64,000 nucleotides of DNA from Undaria pinnatifida (Eukaryota; Sar; Phaeophyceae; Laminariales; Alariaceae): the NCBI GenBank assembly GCA_012845835.1, contig JABAKD010000016.1:16831625-16895624 (forward strand). The letters are read 5' to 3'. The notes under the pieces were generated by a model. The model ran no database searches and was not told where the DNA came from. It was given only the letters and a program-made list of their open reading frames with translations. The position numbers and the translations under genes are program-made. Position 1 is the stretch's first letter. Every line of letters begins with the position of its first letter. Positions 1-13,369 of this stretch are shown here, one piece after another.

Positions 1-877
1 TGCGAATAAACACTGCTTGTCGAACTACAAACGCGCCAGCCAGACGCAAAGATGCAGAATTTACCGCACGCAACAAATATCAGCCAACATTTTAACTCGT
101 CTGCGACCCATACTCACCCAACTCACAGGCTGAATTTCTGCAATGCATACCAGGTAAGCAACTACCAGGTAGCAATCAGTCGGGCGACTGCTTTTTCATT
201 TTTTTTTTTTAAATCATCACTTTGACTCTCCAGCTCAACCTGCAAAAGGTTTTACCCTCAGCCACCTTCTGGACAAGCCGTGATCACAAGTGTCTTTCCT
301 TCTCTACCCCGGTGCATGCCTTCATTTTTGTCGCGCATAGAGTTCAGCATTTCAGCATTCCCCTTTTCATCTCTTTATGCTAGTCGATTTTCAACGGACT
401 TTGCTAACTCACGCTCTCGCGCTTTCCACTCGTAATTTTTCTCGCAAGAAATATTCCCTACGAGCACGGGTACGCACTCGGTGAGAATTGAACCCACGTC
501 CTTGGCTTTGGTGGGGACGAGATTCGCCTACTACTCCATTGGAAACGCCGATATTGTAGTGTGCCTGACAAAGTTTGGGACGTTTAGCTTGAACCAGCTC
601 GTACGTATCTGTGGACGGGCGCTTGTGCGTTGCACGACTGAAAATAGTGTGGCTCACAACATGGAGTAAGGCGAATGCAACAAAAAGAGTGCGCCTAGCG
701 TTTACGGCTCCTCCTCGCTTGGAGAATCTAACTCACAGCGTCACTGTCAATAGCTGTAATGCCTTGCAAGCTAAGAGCTAGAGCCTTGCCAGCAGTTACT
801 GTTAGCATGATCAGCCAACTCACAGCTCTAATCAACAGGGTTCTAAAGCTCTCCCGTGTCGGTATACCTATAAGCAG
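1..877. other. Left edge, upstream of the first recognisable DRC3 exon
   Basis: No coding exon can be defended here. The missing start of DRC3 (a few tens of residues judging from family length) would lie to the left of the window or in a short exon I cannot recognise. Two TACCAGGTA motifs occur near 149 and 163; the same motif recurs across the window. A stretch near 481-560 read on the minus strand resembles a tRNA T-arm but has no matching acceptor stem. Confidence 0.4.
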
Positions 878-2226
878 GTCGTTGCCGAGGCCACAACTTT
901 GCGTTTGTCGTACAAGAACGTGCTGAAGATCGACAACCTCCAAGGCTTCTCTCGCCTGACAAAGCTTTGCCTCGACAACAACATAATCGAAAACATCAGG
1001 TTCGTTCGACAAAACGATATAGCGATTCGGTTATTTTCCAGCATGAAGTAAAGGTCGACCACGCACACAAAGAATGACCCGCGAAGGGTTCTCCCGCTGA
1101 TCAAAACTTTGCGTCGACAGCATTAATCATCGAAAACACCAGCTTTCGCGTTATAGAGTGATCTAGGGGCATCCAACCTCGTCACTGTTATATGAGGGTC
1201 TGATGTTTGTATACTATCGGTCTCGTGGCCGAGAGCTGTGAGCCACCGGAGGAACGAATAAAGACGTCAGGGAACATGCGGAGAGCGCTTGCCAACACCG
1301 ACAACCCCGTGTTTGCCTCGGGGACCACTTGACGTTCGTTCAGATAACGACGCGTCAGCGGCCCGGAGGCGTGAATACATAATGCTCCAATTGCGACGCG
1401 AGCATGATAGCGCACCCATCAACGGTGCCACGCCGATAACAGCAGGCAACAGCAGTGACAGGAAAACAGCAATATAACCACAGGCAACAGAAAGAAGAAG
1501 AAGAGCGGATCGATTCTAGAGTGGAGACGACGAGAAAACACCACCTTAAGACACGAAAAATTGATAAAATAAAATGATCTTGACTCTAGGTCTAACAACC
1601 CGTGCTATTTAAAATTAAAAAATTACACTACATATACAGCTGTGAGATCGAGAATTTCGTCGGCGCCCATGCTTGCAAGCTGTATGTGATACTCCGATCG
1701 TTCGTGTTGCGGGGTGGGGTGTACATGTCCTCACGAAGGACTAAGGTTGCTCCCGTTAACGCTAGCTAGTGCCAGGGTACACACGATGATACAAATACGC
1801 TGTTTCATCATAGTATGCCACTGCAGGAACTTTGCCATATGCTACGTATTTCCAGCAAATCTACCCCCTAATCGTGGGTTGCAGTTGGAGAGGAGTTATG
1901 TTATAGTGCCATACGGCCATCACACGTAGCTGTGTAGATAGGAAACGATGGTTGTTTCATATGTTTACGTAGTAGAATGTAGAATACGTACGTACCGTTC
2001 TGACCGAATACGTCAGGAGACGGGTCAGTCAAGGGAAAACATGCAGTGGTTAAGGGTGTCAAACCGATCGTTCCACATTAACACCTAGTGTTTTGGCGTC
2101 AGTCAAGGTAAATCGTTGTAAAATTGCGGTCAGTGCCGTCTCCCGACATATTTGCTTCTGACACGTGGTATGAGCGTCGGGAATAGGGGATGCTCGAACT
2201 CTGTCTTGAGCGACCCTACCTGCCCG

Positions 2227-2258
<32 letters not shown>

Positions 2259-5200
2259 CTCACTGCCTGCCATGCACCCGGCCTCGACATCCCTCCGCTT
2301 CGCAGAGGGCCAGTTAATTACAGCTAACGCGAAATACTCGTTCGTTGCTAGACCTCCTTTGTTTTTGCTCATGTATATTACTGTGTTGGCCACCTTGGTA
2401 TGAGGGATCGAGAATTGAGCCGGGCATTGCCGGGGGACAGAGGTAACAGCAGTACAGTATAGGGCCGCCAATTAGAAAGCGCCCAATAAGAACAATAAGA
2501 AAGCGATGCTTTCTTTTGGCCGGACGCAAAGAAAATTAGCTTAAGAAATCGTACTCAGCGGCGAGCTGTACACTAAATCCTATATAATAGCCTATGCTCA
2601 AGGTTGCTTGAGGGTGGTGTAACCATAAGAGTCGCTCACTCCAAATAGGAGTTTTTTGTTGGTGGACCTATACTGTACTATAAAACTACGTTATAATGAA
2701 CTATTTGGGTCTTCAGGGGGGAGAAGTGTCGGAAATCAATGACGTGTACAGGGCCGGCCATAACATGAAGCTGAGCCCAAGCCGTTGTACGATGGTACGG
2801 GGGGGGGGTGTCCGAACTGCTACGAAAGGAGCCGCACGACATGTTTGTGCGCAGGCAGCATGGTGACACTCAGCACTTACTGCACCCTATTGTCGTTTTA
2901 GATCGCTATACATGCTCCTAGCGTAAGGCTAGGGTCCAGATCTAGATATTACGCCTTGTTAGGCTCCCAGAGAAATGCCATAACACTCCCGCCAAGGGTT
3001 AAATTGCACCTACACACTTACTACGTAGTCGATAGCGTTTTCGTACGAGGTAACGCCAGCGCGGGCAACATCATGCTTACCCATCTCCCCATGAATGGAT
3101 CAGGGGGGGGGAGGGGGAGGGGCGGCGAAAATGCGCGTATCATCGACGTATCCTTGGCCCGCGGCACGCAGGTCCCCGCGCATCGGTGCATGGGGCGGGC
3201 CGGCGTAAGTACCACTGCTAGCTGCTGTTGCTACTGCTGCTTCTGTTGCAGCCGCGCGTGCTCAACAACAAACGGCGCGAAACGTGCCACCTTGCTAAAA
3301 TAACACCTCACGCAACTGACGATTGTACCTAGCCAAGTATCAACTAGTCGGCGGCTTATAGTCAGCCGACTCGCAGCCCAAGCGTCAGCCCAGGCGTTCA
3401 AATGGTAGCTCTTTCATTTGCATATATTGCTTTTACCCGAAATTCGTGGCAACACAACATCAGAGATGGACTATCTGCGCTTCTCGGAACGAGTCTAGCC
3501 TCTCTCCGGGCGCGGTGGCCCAGAGTCCAGAACTTTTTGCCATGTTTGACCCCAGCATGTTTGTCCCTTTTTTCACTGTTTTGTTTTCGTACAAGTAAAT
3601 TGGTGGACTCCGGAAACACCTACTATACACTATGCGTTGTCCAGAGCTCGATCGACCGGAATATCGATCCCAGCCCGGCTATAACTAAAGTTGGTAGCTC
3701 TTATAGGTCTTCGTTCGGGTGGGTCGTCGACTAACCTTTATACCAGTACCTCAACGGGCCAATTCAAGTTCTATGTCCCCGTAGCACTTACCGTACATGG
3801 TTGGCTGTTGTTGGAGCTACTACCGCTTGCGATAGTCAGTGTCCCTTGCGAGGCGAAGAACATATCTTCTGGCCGTATCTCTTAAGCAAGAGCATTCGGA
3901 GCGAAGGTGTCGGTTGTCGGCACTCTTCTTACCCCCTGACGGATAGCCGTGAAGGACCTTCCCACACTTAAAATGGTATATTAAATCGGAATATGCCTTG
4001 ACGCGCCAAAACAAAATTGATCGTCAACTGGCATATTCGATTCGGAGTGGTCCCGGAACATCCAAGAGAGAGAGAGTATTCGATCCCCTCTATTGTTTGG
4101 ATAATTCGTCGTTGACGCACATAGACGAAGCAGTCTTGACTTGGCGGTGAACTGTGTGTGACTCAACCAAAAATGGTGGGGAATGTTGTTACTGAAGTGC
4201 TGTTTTCGGACGTGAGAAGAGCCTGTGGCTTCGACCATAACAAAAAAAAGCGATCAACATGTGTTAGCGTTCGAGCGTACGTACCGAAAACCGTGAAATC
4301 GAAATTCGAAAGAAACCAAGGTCCTTGTGGCGCTTGAGAAAGAGAGATAGCGAGGGACAGACCGCCGCGCCGCGTGCTACGATGAGTGAGACGAGCCCGT
4401 TTTGGCCGAAATATTTCTGACAGACTTAGGGTTCCCCAAACCTAGTCCACGAGTGGATAACGGATTCCATTTTTTTTTTGTTGTTTTTTTCTTGTCTGAT
4501 TCAGGAACCTAAATCCGGCAGTAACGTTTGGGAAAAAAGAGGTACTGTAACCCTACCGTAGCACACGACCCATGATGGCCATGATTAATTGCCAATCCGA
4601 TACTGGTAGAGGCCGGAGGTCATGATGATCGACTCAGACTTTTCTTACCTTGCTCGGGCTAGAGGGCTAAAATGTTTCGGGCTGGGGGCTCATGGCTACC
4701 CTGGCGCTGCTTTTGTTCGGGTTGGTGCTCTTGGCTACCCTGGCGCTGCTTTGTGCGCGTTCTGTATTTGGCCTTTACGGGACTCAGGTATAGCGGCCTA
4801 AAAATCTGCAAAATACTAAGTGCTAACATTTGGCCCTGTTTGTATTGCTACCATTAGAAATCGACAAACAGGGTCTAATGGTAGCACTGCCGTCGCGCTA
4901 CCCCATCCCTCCCGTCGCTGCCTGCCCATACACGCTTGACCACACCGGGACATAGCAACCTGGATCATCTGGTCCACTTGAAATGGCTGGACCTGTCGTT
5001 CAACAACATCAAGGTCATCGAGGGCCTCGACAGGCTAACCGAGCTGATGGACCTCAGCCTCTATAACAATCAGGTAAAGGACGCGTGCTGTGACTGGGGC
5101 AGTGTTTTTTCGCCAAAATATTTTCTGTCCAATGGGGTTTCTTAACCAACGAATATTTTTCGCCAAATTATGTTTCTGTCCGATGGGGTTTCTTAATCAG

Positions 5201-8200
5201 TCAACAATTTTTTCTTGTTCTATTTCTGAGTCATCCCACACTAGAGTTTAAGCGGAAGAAGTTTTCTGAGCTCCTAAAACATGAGGAGCTCGGTACCTCA
5301 CCCGAAGTATGCCTTCGAAGACCTTCGTTCGCGTAGCCCGACCAACCTTTCTACGCGCTAGTCCTGAGAAACAACCATTGTACTCGTAATGTTGCCATAC
5401 TAACCGATAATTGTTTCACACACTTGAGGAGCTCAACCGATAAGGTATACCTTTTTTTGGCTCAACAAGCGCAACCCCTACCGCACTATAGAGGAATGAC
5501 TCTTCTTCTTTTTTTAATCGGCTTTTGGGGGAGGAGTACAGCTCCGTCCCTTCCGTGACGAGCGTTGTTTATTTTTTCGCTGATTTCTGCTGCTGCTGGC
5601 CTGGCGATACCCCCCTCCCCGCCCACACACACCCGTTTGCCTATTTTTCCCCTTGGACGCTTGTGCCTGATGTACGGACCGCGGTGTGTCTGTCGCATGC
5701 TCCCTCTCAACAAAACGACAGATTAGCGAGATCGAAGGGTTGGATGCTTGCACGAGCCTTCAGTGTTTATCGCTCGGAAACAACCGCATCTCCAGCCTGG
5801 ACAGCATTATACGCCTTCGTCGGTATCCCAAGCTGCAGCTCATCAACCTCGAGGTAACGTGACGCTCATGTAGAGTGCGCGGCGATACTTTGAAGCTTGA
5901 CACAACTATTGGCTGTTTTTGTACACTGTTTACGGATCAGCCCGCGGCGGACAAGAAATTTTACGATATCGCTCACTTGCCCTTGCCCCCCCCACCATTG
6001 CTATAAGGTGCAGTGGTTTATTTTCGGGTGGGTATAGGCTAACTGTTTAGTAGTAACCCAGTATCGTGCAATACATCAACGAATGGCGTCGACTGCGCGT
6101 TGCTCTTTTAATAGTAGCCGAGTGGACTACTATCGCCTATTACTTTATTTACCACCCCCTCCTCCCGGAACAAAACCACAACACACAATATTGCTCCCTT
6201 GCTACCTACCACCGTCAGGGGAACCCGGTGTGCCGGGAGGTGGAGTACCGCTTCACCGTCCTGGCGTACATCAAGAATATCACGTACCACGACTATGCCA
6301 CCGTTGATCCCGCGGAGGTCGCACAGGTATGATGTACCAGGGTAGGATGTATGACGCAATATCTCGGCCCGGTCCTCTAAAAAGAAACTCTAATAAGAAA
6401 CCGGGGAAAATACGGACACAGGTTGGGTTTCTTATTTCCGAAAATTGGTGCTTTGCGCTAACCTTTACTAGGTAGAATAACAAACGCTCTTGAAAATAGA
6501 TTATTTCCCCGGTAATTTCACGTTGACTTTCTTCCAGGGCTCTTGTTTGTGAGGAGCTCGACAGTGTTTTCCGTGCGGGTTCGTACAGGAGGCGCGGCGC
6601 TGACCATAAACCATCTTCCGGCGTCGGCAAGAGGAGGAAGGGTAGGGTTGCCGCTGCCTGTCCGCTGCAGGAGCAAACGCTTGCATGGAGCATTCAGTCT
6701 CGATCTTTGTTTCTCGCCGTCTCTCTCTCTCTCTCCCTTCCTTCATGTCGCTCTGTCTACCTCCCCCCGTCACACACGCACGTGGCGTGCTGTCCGAAGT
6801 CCGAATGCGCGCTTCGTATGTTCACTGTGTCAATCATTTTGCCATAAAAATATGTACCGCGGACTTATTTCAAGAAGCGAAGACACACACCTGTGTCCAT
6901 GGCTTGTTGTTCAGGAGGCTCCTGAGCGTAAAATATCCTACGAGTTGAGCTAGAAACTAAATTTGATGGTCACAAAGACGAAAAAGCCCACCTGCTTCCA
7001 ATTATGATTGACCTAAAAGCGATGATTAAAAACGCAAGCGATTTTCAAATGCTATTAAAGTAACGTGATAATAAAATAAAAACATGTAAAACTGAAGGTA
7101 CACCAGGTAGTCATATAGGGCGTCTCCGAAACAGCGATGCAGTTCCTGTAGGGAGCTATTATCACTAGTGATGCCGCAGCTTTTTTAGTCATACTGACAC
7201 ATATATTCATCTTAGTATTTTATTATGGTGATTGTACGACTGGCTTCAGCTATGATGTACACGTGTAAGTTTGTTTTGTTTTATTTCTTTCCTTGGGTAT
7301 TCTTCCATTCCAGAGTGGTTTGAACCTGTCCTGTGACCATGGAGTTGATTTTGCGAATTAACGTGAGAACAACCACAGCAGCAACAATATACCGTGCAAC
7401 AAGGAAGAAAGTACCCCCCGTTTACATAACACTTCCTACATGAGCACACCCGGTGATACATTTTTAAGCTCGTTTTTTTACCGTCAATTTATCATCGGGA
7501 GTACGCTGAATACCACACCCCCTACGGCGGTGCGCCTGAAAACATCAAACGCCCAAATTATCACACCAACTGGCGGGTACTATTCGCCGACAAAACGCGC
7601 CGGTATGGTGGACACCAGCATGGAGGAAGCTGCTGCTCCCCATCAAAGTGAGCCGAACGAGTCTGCGGCCTGCTCCGGCGTCTCGAGCGCCGATTACGTC
7701 GACGGTTGTTTCCGGGATCAGCCCGCTTATGTCACCGGTGCAGGTATTGCCGGTACCATGTTTGCTACTCCTCCTACCGTGCCCAAAGCCCCGACTACCG
7801 ATGACGATGCCGGTAGTAATTTCGTGGCCAATCACGGAAGGTATCGCGTGCCGTTGTACCGGTATCTCGAAAGCAAACCAGTTTGCAATAATGCGGTGCA
7901 TATTGTGCTGGGCGTCGGCGAGAAACAGGGGCTTCAAGGCAGGCAAAGCACAGCAGTTCGTGTTTTAGCAAAGCGGAGCCTCTAAGGCGCAACCCTTGGG
8001 AGTTTTAGTTTTCACATCGTTGAACAGTGAATGCCTATGGTACCGTTACCCAGGTCATGCGTACGGTAATCAGAGCACGCAGCATGAGCTGGAAGGCGTG
8101 GTGTAATCACGCGCCGCAGCCGTGTAGACCCCCCGCACCATAGCCTCCCGGAGGGCCGCCGAAAATATGTGGCAATTGTGTTATTACATGCCCGAAAACC

Positions 8201-11200
8201 AATTGATATTAAAGTGCGTATAGACACCTAAAACAGATTTTTCGCCTAAAGCGAAAGCCAAAAGGGTGACTCAATTGTCTTCCGCGCCTCCGGCGAGAAG
8301 AAGAACATGCCCCACAGGTTTTTCGCGTTAGGCACAAAACGTTGCGCGGCGCGAAACCGCGTGTTGCCGGGTCTAAGCATGGGTCTCACCACCACGGACG
8401 TTGCGTGGGAATGGAAAAGCAAGCTGGCCTCAGACCAAAACCTCTCACATGTTAGCACGCCCCTTGTTACCATAGCCCTTGTTGCCAGTATCGCCCGCTT
8501 TGTTGTTAAACCCCTTGCTATCACACCCCCTTGTTATCACATCATCTGCAAGCTGGCCGAGGTCCGATAACGCTCCTTAGCAACCGTTTGTACCGTTAGC
8601 ACACACCCTCGTTAGCGCCCCACCCCGTTAGCACACACCCTAGCCGCGGGGCTCCAATGCTCGTTGTCATCACCGGGGATGCGTTAGATAGCATACCCCC
8701 CCACAACAGCACACCCGGTGATAATATTTTATCAAGTCAAACTGTTATCACCGGGTTGTGCTTTCTTCCGTGTTATACGGCACATACTGGTATGATCTAC
8801 GATGCGATAAGTGACTATTTTTTCATATCAAACTTGTTCCGCCTGACGGGGTTCCCAACTGAAGAAACTGCTCCGTATGATTGTAATCCCTCATTTGTTT
8901 TACGTCATACGAAAGGTACCTTGTGAATCCGCCATTTGTTTTGCATCGTAAAAAGGCTTCGGTTTGGGTTTAGTGAGGATATTGGGGGGGGGGTAATCGC
9001 CGTCTCTTGACACCATATCGTTGCTGCGTGTTGGCCTTGCGTCCTGCCTCCCTGCATCAGGCTAAGGAGCAGTATCAAGACGAGCTGCTAGAGCTTCAGG
9101 AGAGAGAGGTAAGGCGGGGCTATAATCAGCGTATTCGCTGACTCGCGACACGTGGTAGAACCTGCACTGCGTATATATATACAATGCAATGGAATACGTA
9201 TGTTGCTTTCATCCACAAGGCTAAACGTTTTGGTCCAGCCTTAACTTCATCAGATCATTTTTTTTTCCCGTATGTATGGTGTACCTGGTACACGACAACC
9301 CCCACAGGAGGAGTTGCAGTATAGTAATATTATTCGAGAGTAGTAGCAGTAGTAGGAGTAGTAGTAACAATAGTAGCAGCAGTAGTAGCAGTAGTAGTAA
9401 CAATAGTAGGAGCAATAGAAGAAGTAGCTTCATAGTAAGAGCAGTAGCATATGCAGGAGGAGGAATAGGAGGAGGAGCAGGAGGAGTAGCGCCGGCTTCT
9501 GACAGACGCCACACTGGCAAAGCTCAATCGGTCTCCGCGCGCGTGACTTTTTGTGCCCGTCAATGTCATTGTCGGCCACCGTCATCGGCATCGTCGTATT
9601 CGTCGGCTGTCTGTGTACCTAGCATAATACGTGTTCATAGAGTAGTAAGCTGTCGCTAGGAACTCGCGCAGCCGGGAATTTTCAACTGTCGTCAACTCGT
9701 GTGCGGTGATTGAACACTCGGAGAATCGTACGGATGAATCTCGGTCGGCGGCGGACAGGACAAGAGGCTTCAGCCATATCGAAAAGGATCCCTATTGTTT
9801 ACCGTGGTGCAAACTAGAAACTCGCATTCGCTCGTAATGGTAGGTGTTGGAGGAGGAGCAGCGCGGGCGAGAACGAGCCTCCGACCGCGAGACGGAGATG
9901 CTGAAGAGGGCAAACCTCTTGGTCACGAAGACGCTTTTCAGGTGAAAAAACGAAGAAAAAAAACGCGTGTCGTTCGAAGATCATGAAAGGTTCAACAGAG
10001 CGCCTCGCTCGAGCTGCTGCTCACCGTCGCCCCCTCCGTCGCGGGGCACGGGTGGATGGTTAAAACGTCAGCGGCTCAACCTTTGACCAATCACCCGGAT
10101 GCGATGCACCACGAGTGTTAGGGGGGGGGGGGGTCGAAGCACAGCAACTCAGCTCTTGACTACTCGCGTGGCTCCGGTGTACCACGGGTGGGTGGGCAGA
10201 CCCTTCCCCGCAGGTCACAAGATCGAGAAACATTATGCACCATACGTTGAGGACGCGTTGTTGTAACCTTGGCCACCAATAACCTGCGTTTTTTTTGTCT
10301 TTCGCCACCAGCGACATGTTCGAGGCGGACGCGGACATGTCGAAGCTCAAGTACCTGCCGGGTATCGACGACATGACGGAGCGCTACCGGACGCACGTGC
10401 AGGGGGTGGCCGAGCTGTACAGGACAGCGGGGCTGGCGAACGCATCCAAGAAGGAGCAGCAAGTAAGTAGGGTGTTTGCGTTATACCAAATGTGGTTGCT
10501 TAGGAAGACATATAATAATAGTCTTGAAACCGACAAACGTTACAACCCGTGGTCAACCCAAACCCCCCAAAAATAGGCTAGAAATTAACAAAACGGTAAG
10601 TTTTTTTTCTAACCTAACTTTTCGTTTGTTGGGGTGGTCTTGGGCTATGAAATCGTCGATTTCAGTACGACTGTCATATATATTTCTCACCCACAACCAT
10701 ATTTTTTACTCCGCAAGCACCATAATATTTGAAGGCTTAGTTTGGGTGGGTAATTGTTTAACCTGTTACCAGTAGTCCGGTAAACGGTTACCCTCTAAAA
10801 CGTAGCAAACGGCATCGTCCACAAGACATTAGTTTTTGGAATTGTGACTCCGTCCCTTACCGTTCGCAAGCATAAGCGTTTGAGCAAAAAACACTCAAGT
10901 CGATCAAAGACGCTGTCAAAGTCGCAGTTAAGGTCGAGGTCAAATACAAGGCCAATGCCAAGTCGCGGTCAAAGTCTCGGTCGATGCCAAGCCGTGGTCA
11001 AAGTCGCCGTCAACTTCACCGTCGTCGTCAAAATCGCGGTCAATGCCAAATCACGGTCAAAGTCGCGGTGCCTACTCTACCTTGCCGTACCCTCCCCTCC
11101 CCTACCTTAGCTTACCTTGCCCTACCCTACCCTACACTCCACCACCAGGTGACGCTGTTTGATGCAGCGGTCAGGGACCTACGGCGGGATTACGCGGGGA

Positions 11201-13334
11201 GGTCGATAGAGATGATCGAGGTGTTCACTAGGGCAAAAAAAAAGGTTAGACTCGTACAGGCAAAAAAAAACGTAATGTGCACTTGTTGAAGTTCACGAGT
11301 GTTAGATTCACAATAACACACTTGAATTTCGCGATCTCTCCACCTCGAAAGGTCATCATATCCCCGAACCTAGTACAGTTTGGCCCTAAGGCTAGGAAAT
11401 AACCTCATAGGAACGTCAGCGTCACTTTTGGGGGACGCTAGGAAGTTAGGTTAAGCTATCGTGCTCAGCAGTGGGCACTACAATACACCCTAATAAGTAT
11501 ACAATAGCCTATGCTTGAGACTTCTCAAATTTAGTTCCACAATAAGGATTCAAGCCTGGCTCAGATTAGGTGTATGTTGCCATGGCCGTACTGTATCTAA
11601 CCCGACCTTTTTCTGGCCAAAGCCTTTTTCCCCGACACGAGGCGTCATTTTTGTTTCTTTCTTTCGGCGTCTTGTTTTACGCCTCGCTCGCTTTTTCTCG
11701 CAGATGTCATCGTCCTTCCTTCCGTCCGTCCGTTCAACCGTTCGTCCACTCCATACGTTTCACTTTTTTCCTCGTGGCGTTTTCTTACGTCTGTTCTTTT
11801 TTTATGTGGCGGCTTTCCCGCAGACGTTCAATGAGCTCTCCGCTCGAGAGGTTATCGACCCCGGGGATCTGTCGCCTCTCCAGACGCAGCTCGAGGAGTT
11901 AGAATCCGCCCTCATGGACTTGGAGATGTACGAGGTTAGTTGGGTGTGTTTCTCGGGGCTCATAACCTATTGCTGAGATATTTGCATTTGGATGTGCTTC
12001 CTCATTCGAGGCTCATAACCTATTGGCAAGATAATAGCATGTGACTTGTGATACAACTGCTGAGTCGCGTCAGACAGTCTGAAAAATGTAGGACTGTGAT
12101 TTGGCGGACTATTCTAGGAGTAAGTCGCCGACTAGTGATTAGTTGGCTAGGTGTTACGGTTAATTGTGTGCGGCAGTTTGCGGAGCCTGTGTCTTTGCTG
12201 ACTGGCGCATTTATTCGTGGCTCGACATGTGGTGTATGCTAGACCTACGTCAGATAGTTGGCTTCGACTCCGCTACGTAGCAAATAACCAACCGTGAAGT
12301 CCAGCAAAAAAAACAAGCACTCAGTCGGCGCCACCCGACTGGATACATGGGCTTCCGCCCGGCACAGCTGGTGAAAGAAACGGGGCTCCAAGGCTATTTG
12401 TGTTGTTGAGTGTCGGCGGTCTACGAATATCATATTACTATGTCACGACCGACACTGGAGAAGGTATTGGCTACTGCTGTGTAGCAAAGAGCTATTCTTA
12501 ATACGACCCCGCGATGGACGGGTATGAAGCCAGTTTATTGTTATTGTTGATTGTCGGTGGTCTCGAAGAAGATGCCGTGGGGAGAAAGGGGAGGAGAGTG
12601 AGAGAGAGTGAGAGAGAGTGAACGATGCACGATCGATCGATCACAGCTCAGCAAAAACAAATCAAAACACAAAACCGCAAAACGCAATGTGATCCTAACA
12701 AATGATCCTGAAACCCTCGGGTTAATAGGAGCGGTATCTCGGAGTTCCGCCGCACGAAGCATGCGAACCGACTCCACATTCTGACACGGCTGTATAGAAC
12801 AACCCATAATACTGCTGTGCGCTACGAGTGTCAGACGACTGTATCACCCACAGCGGGTCGATGGGCTACTGACTACTGTTGTGCAGTAAAGTATCTATCC
12901 TCAGTACAACCCCACGATGGATGAAACATTAGGTCAGGTTGCTGCTGTTGTAGACTTTCGGCGGTCGCGAAGAGGGGTTTATGGGGAGAAGGTGAAGAGA
13001 ACCACACACCGAGTGCGTGATGCACGACTGGTCGATCACAGCTTAACACAAGGGGCTTTACTGTCGCGACCACCAGGCGTCTGGCGGGTAAGGGACAAGC
13101 TTAGCGCTGTTGATTTGTACGACAGTAAAAAAATGTGTTGCTTCTCCTTCTTGTATGTCTGACGAACGAACCAGGTGGAACAGCACGAACAGCTGATGAG
13201 CGAGTTCGAGAACAACTACACCGAGTTCAAGAACCACAGCTTCGAGATGCAGCACAACTTTTTCAGGGCTGTGGAGGAACGCGAGGAGGGCTTCTTCAAC
13301 TCTCTGGCGCAGCTAGCTCAGGTATATCGGCTGT

Positions 13335-13369
<35 letters not shown>

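Noticed and set aside
409-657. tRNA-like T-arm on the minus strand around 481-560 (GTGGGTTCAATTCTCAC)
   Set aside because: A T-stem and loop can be drawn, but no 7-base acceptor stem or anticodon arm pairs at the right distance. At most a tRNA-derived repeat remnant.
9221-9520. Polyleucine minus-strand frame
   Set aside because: Triplet repeat in a DRC3 intron.
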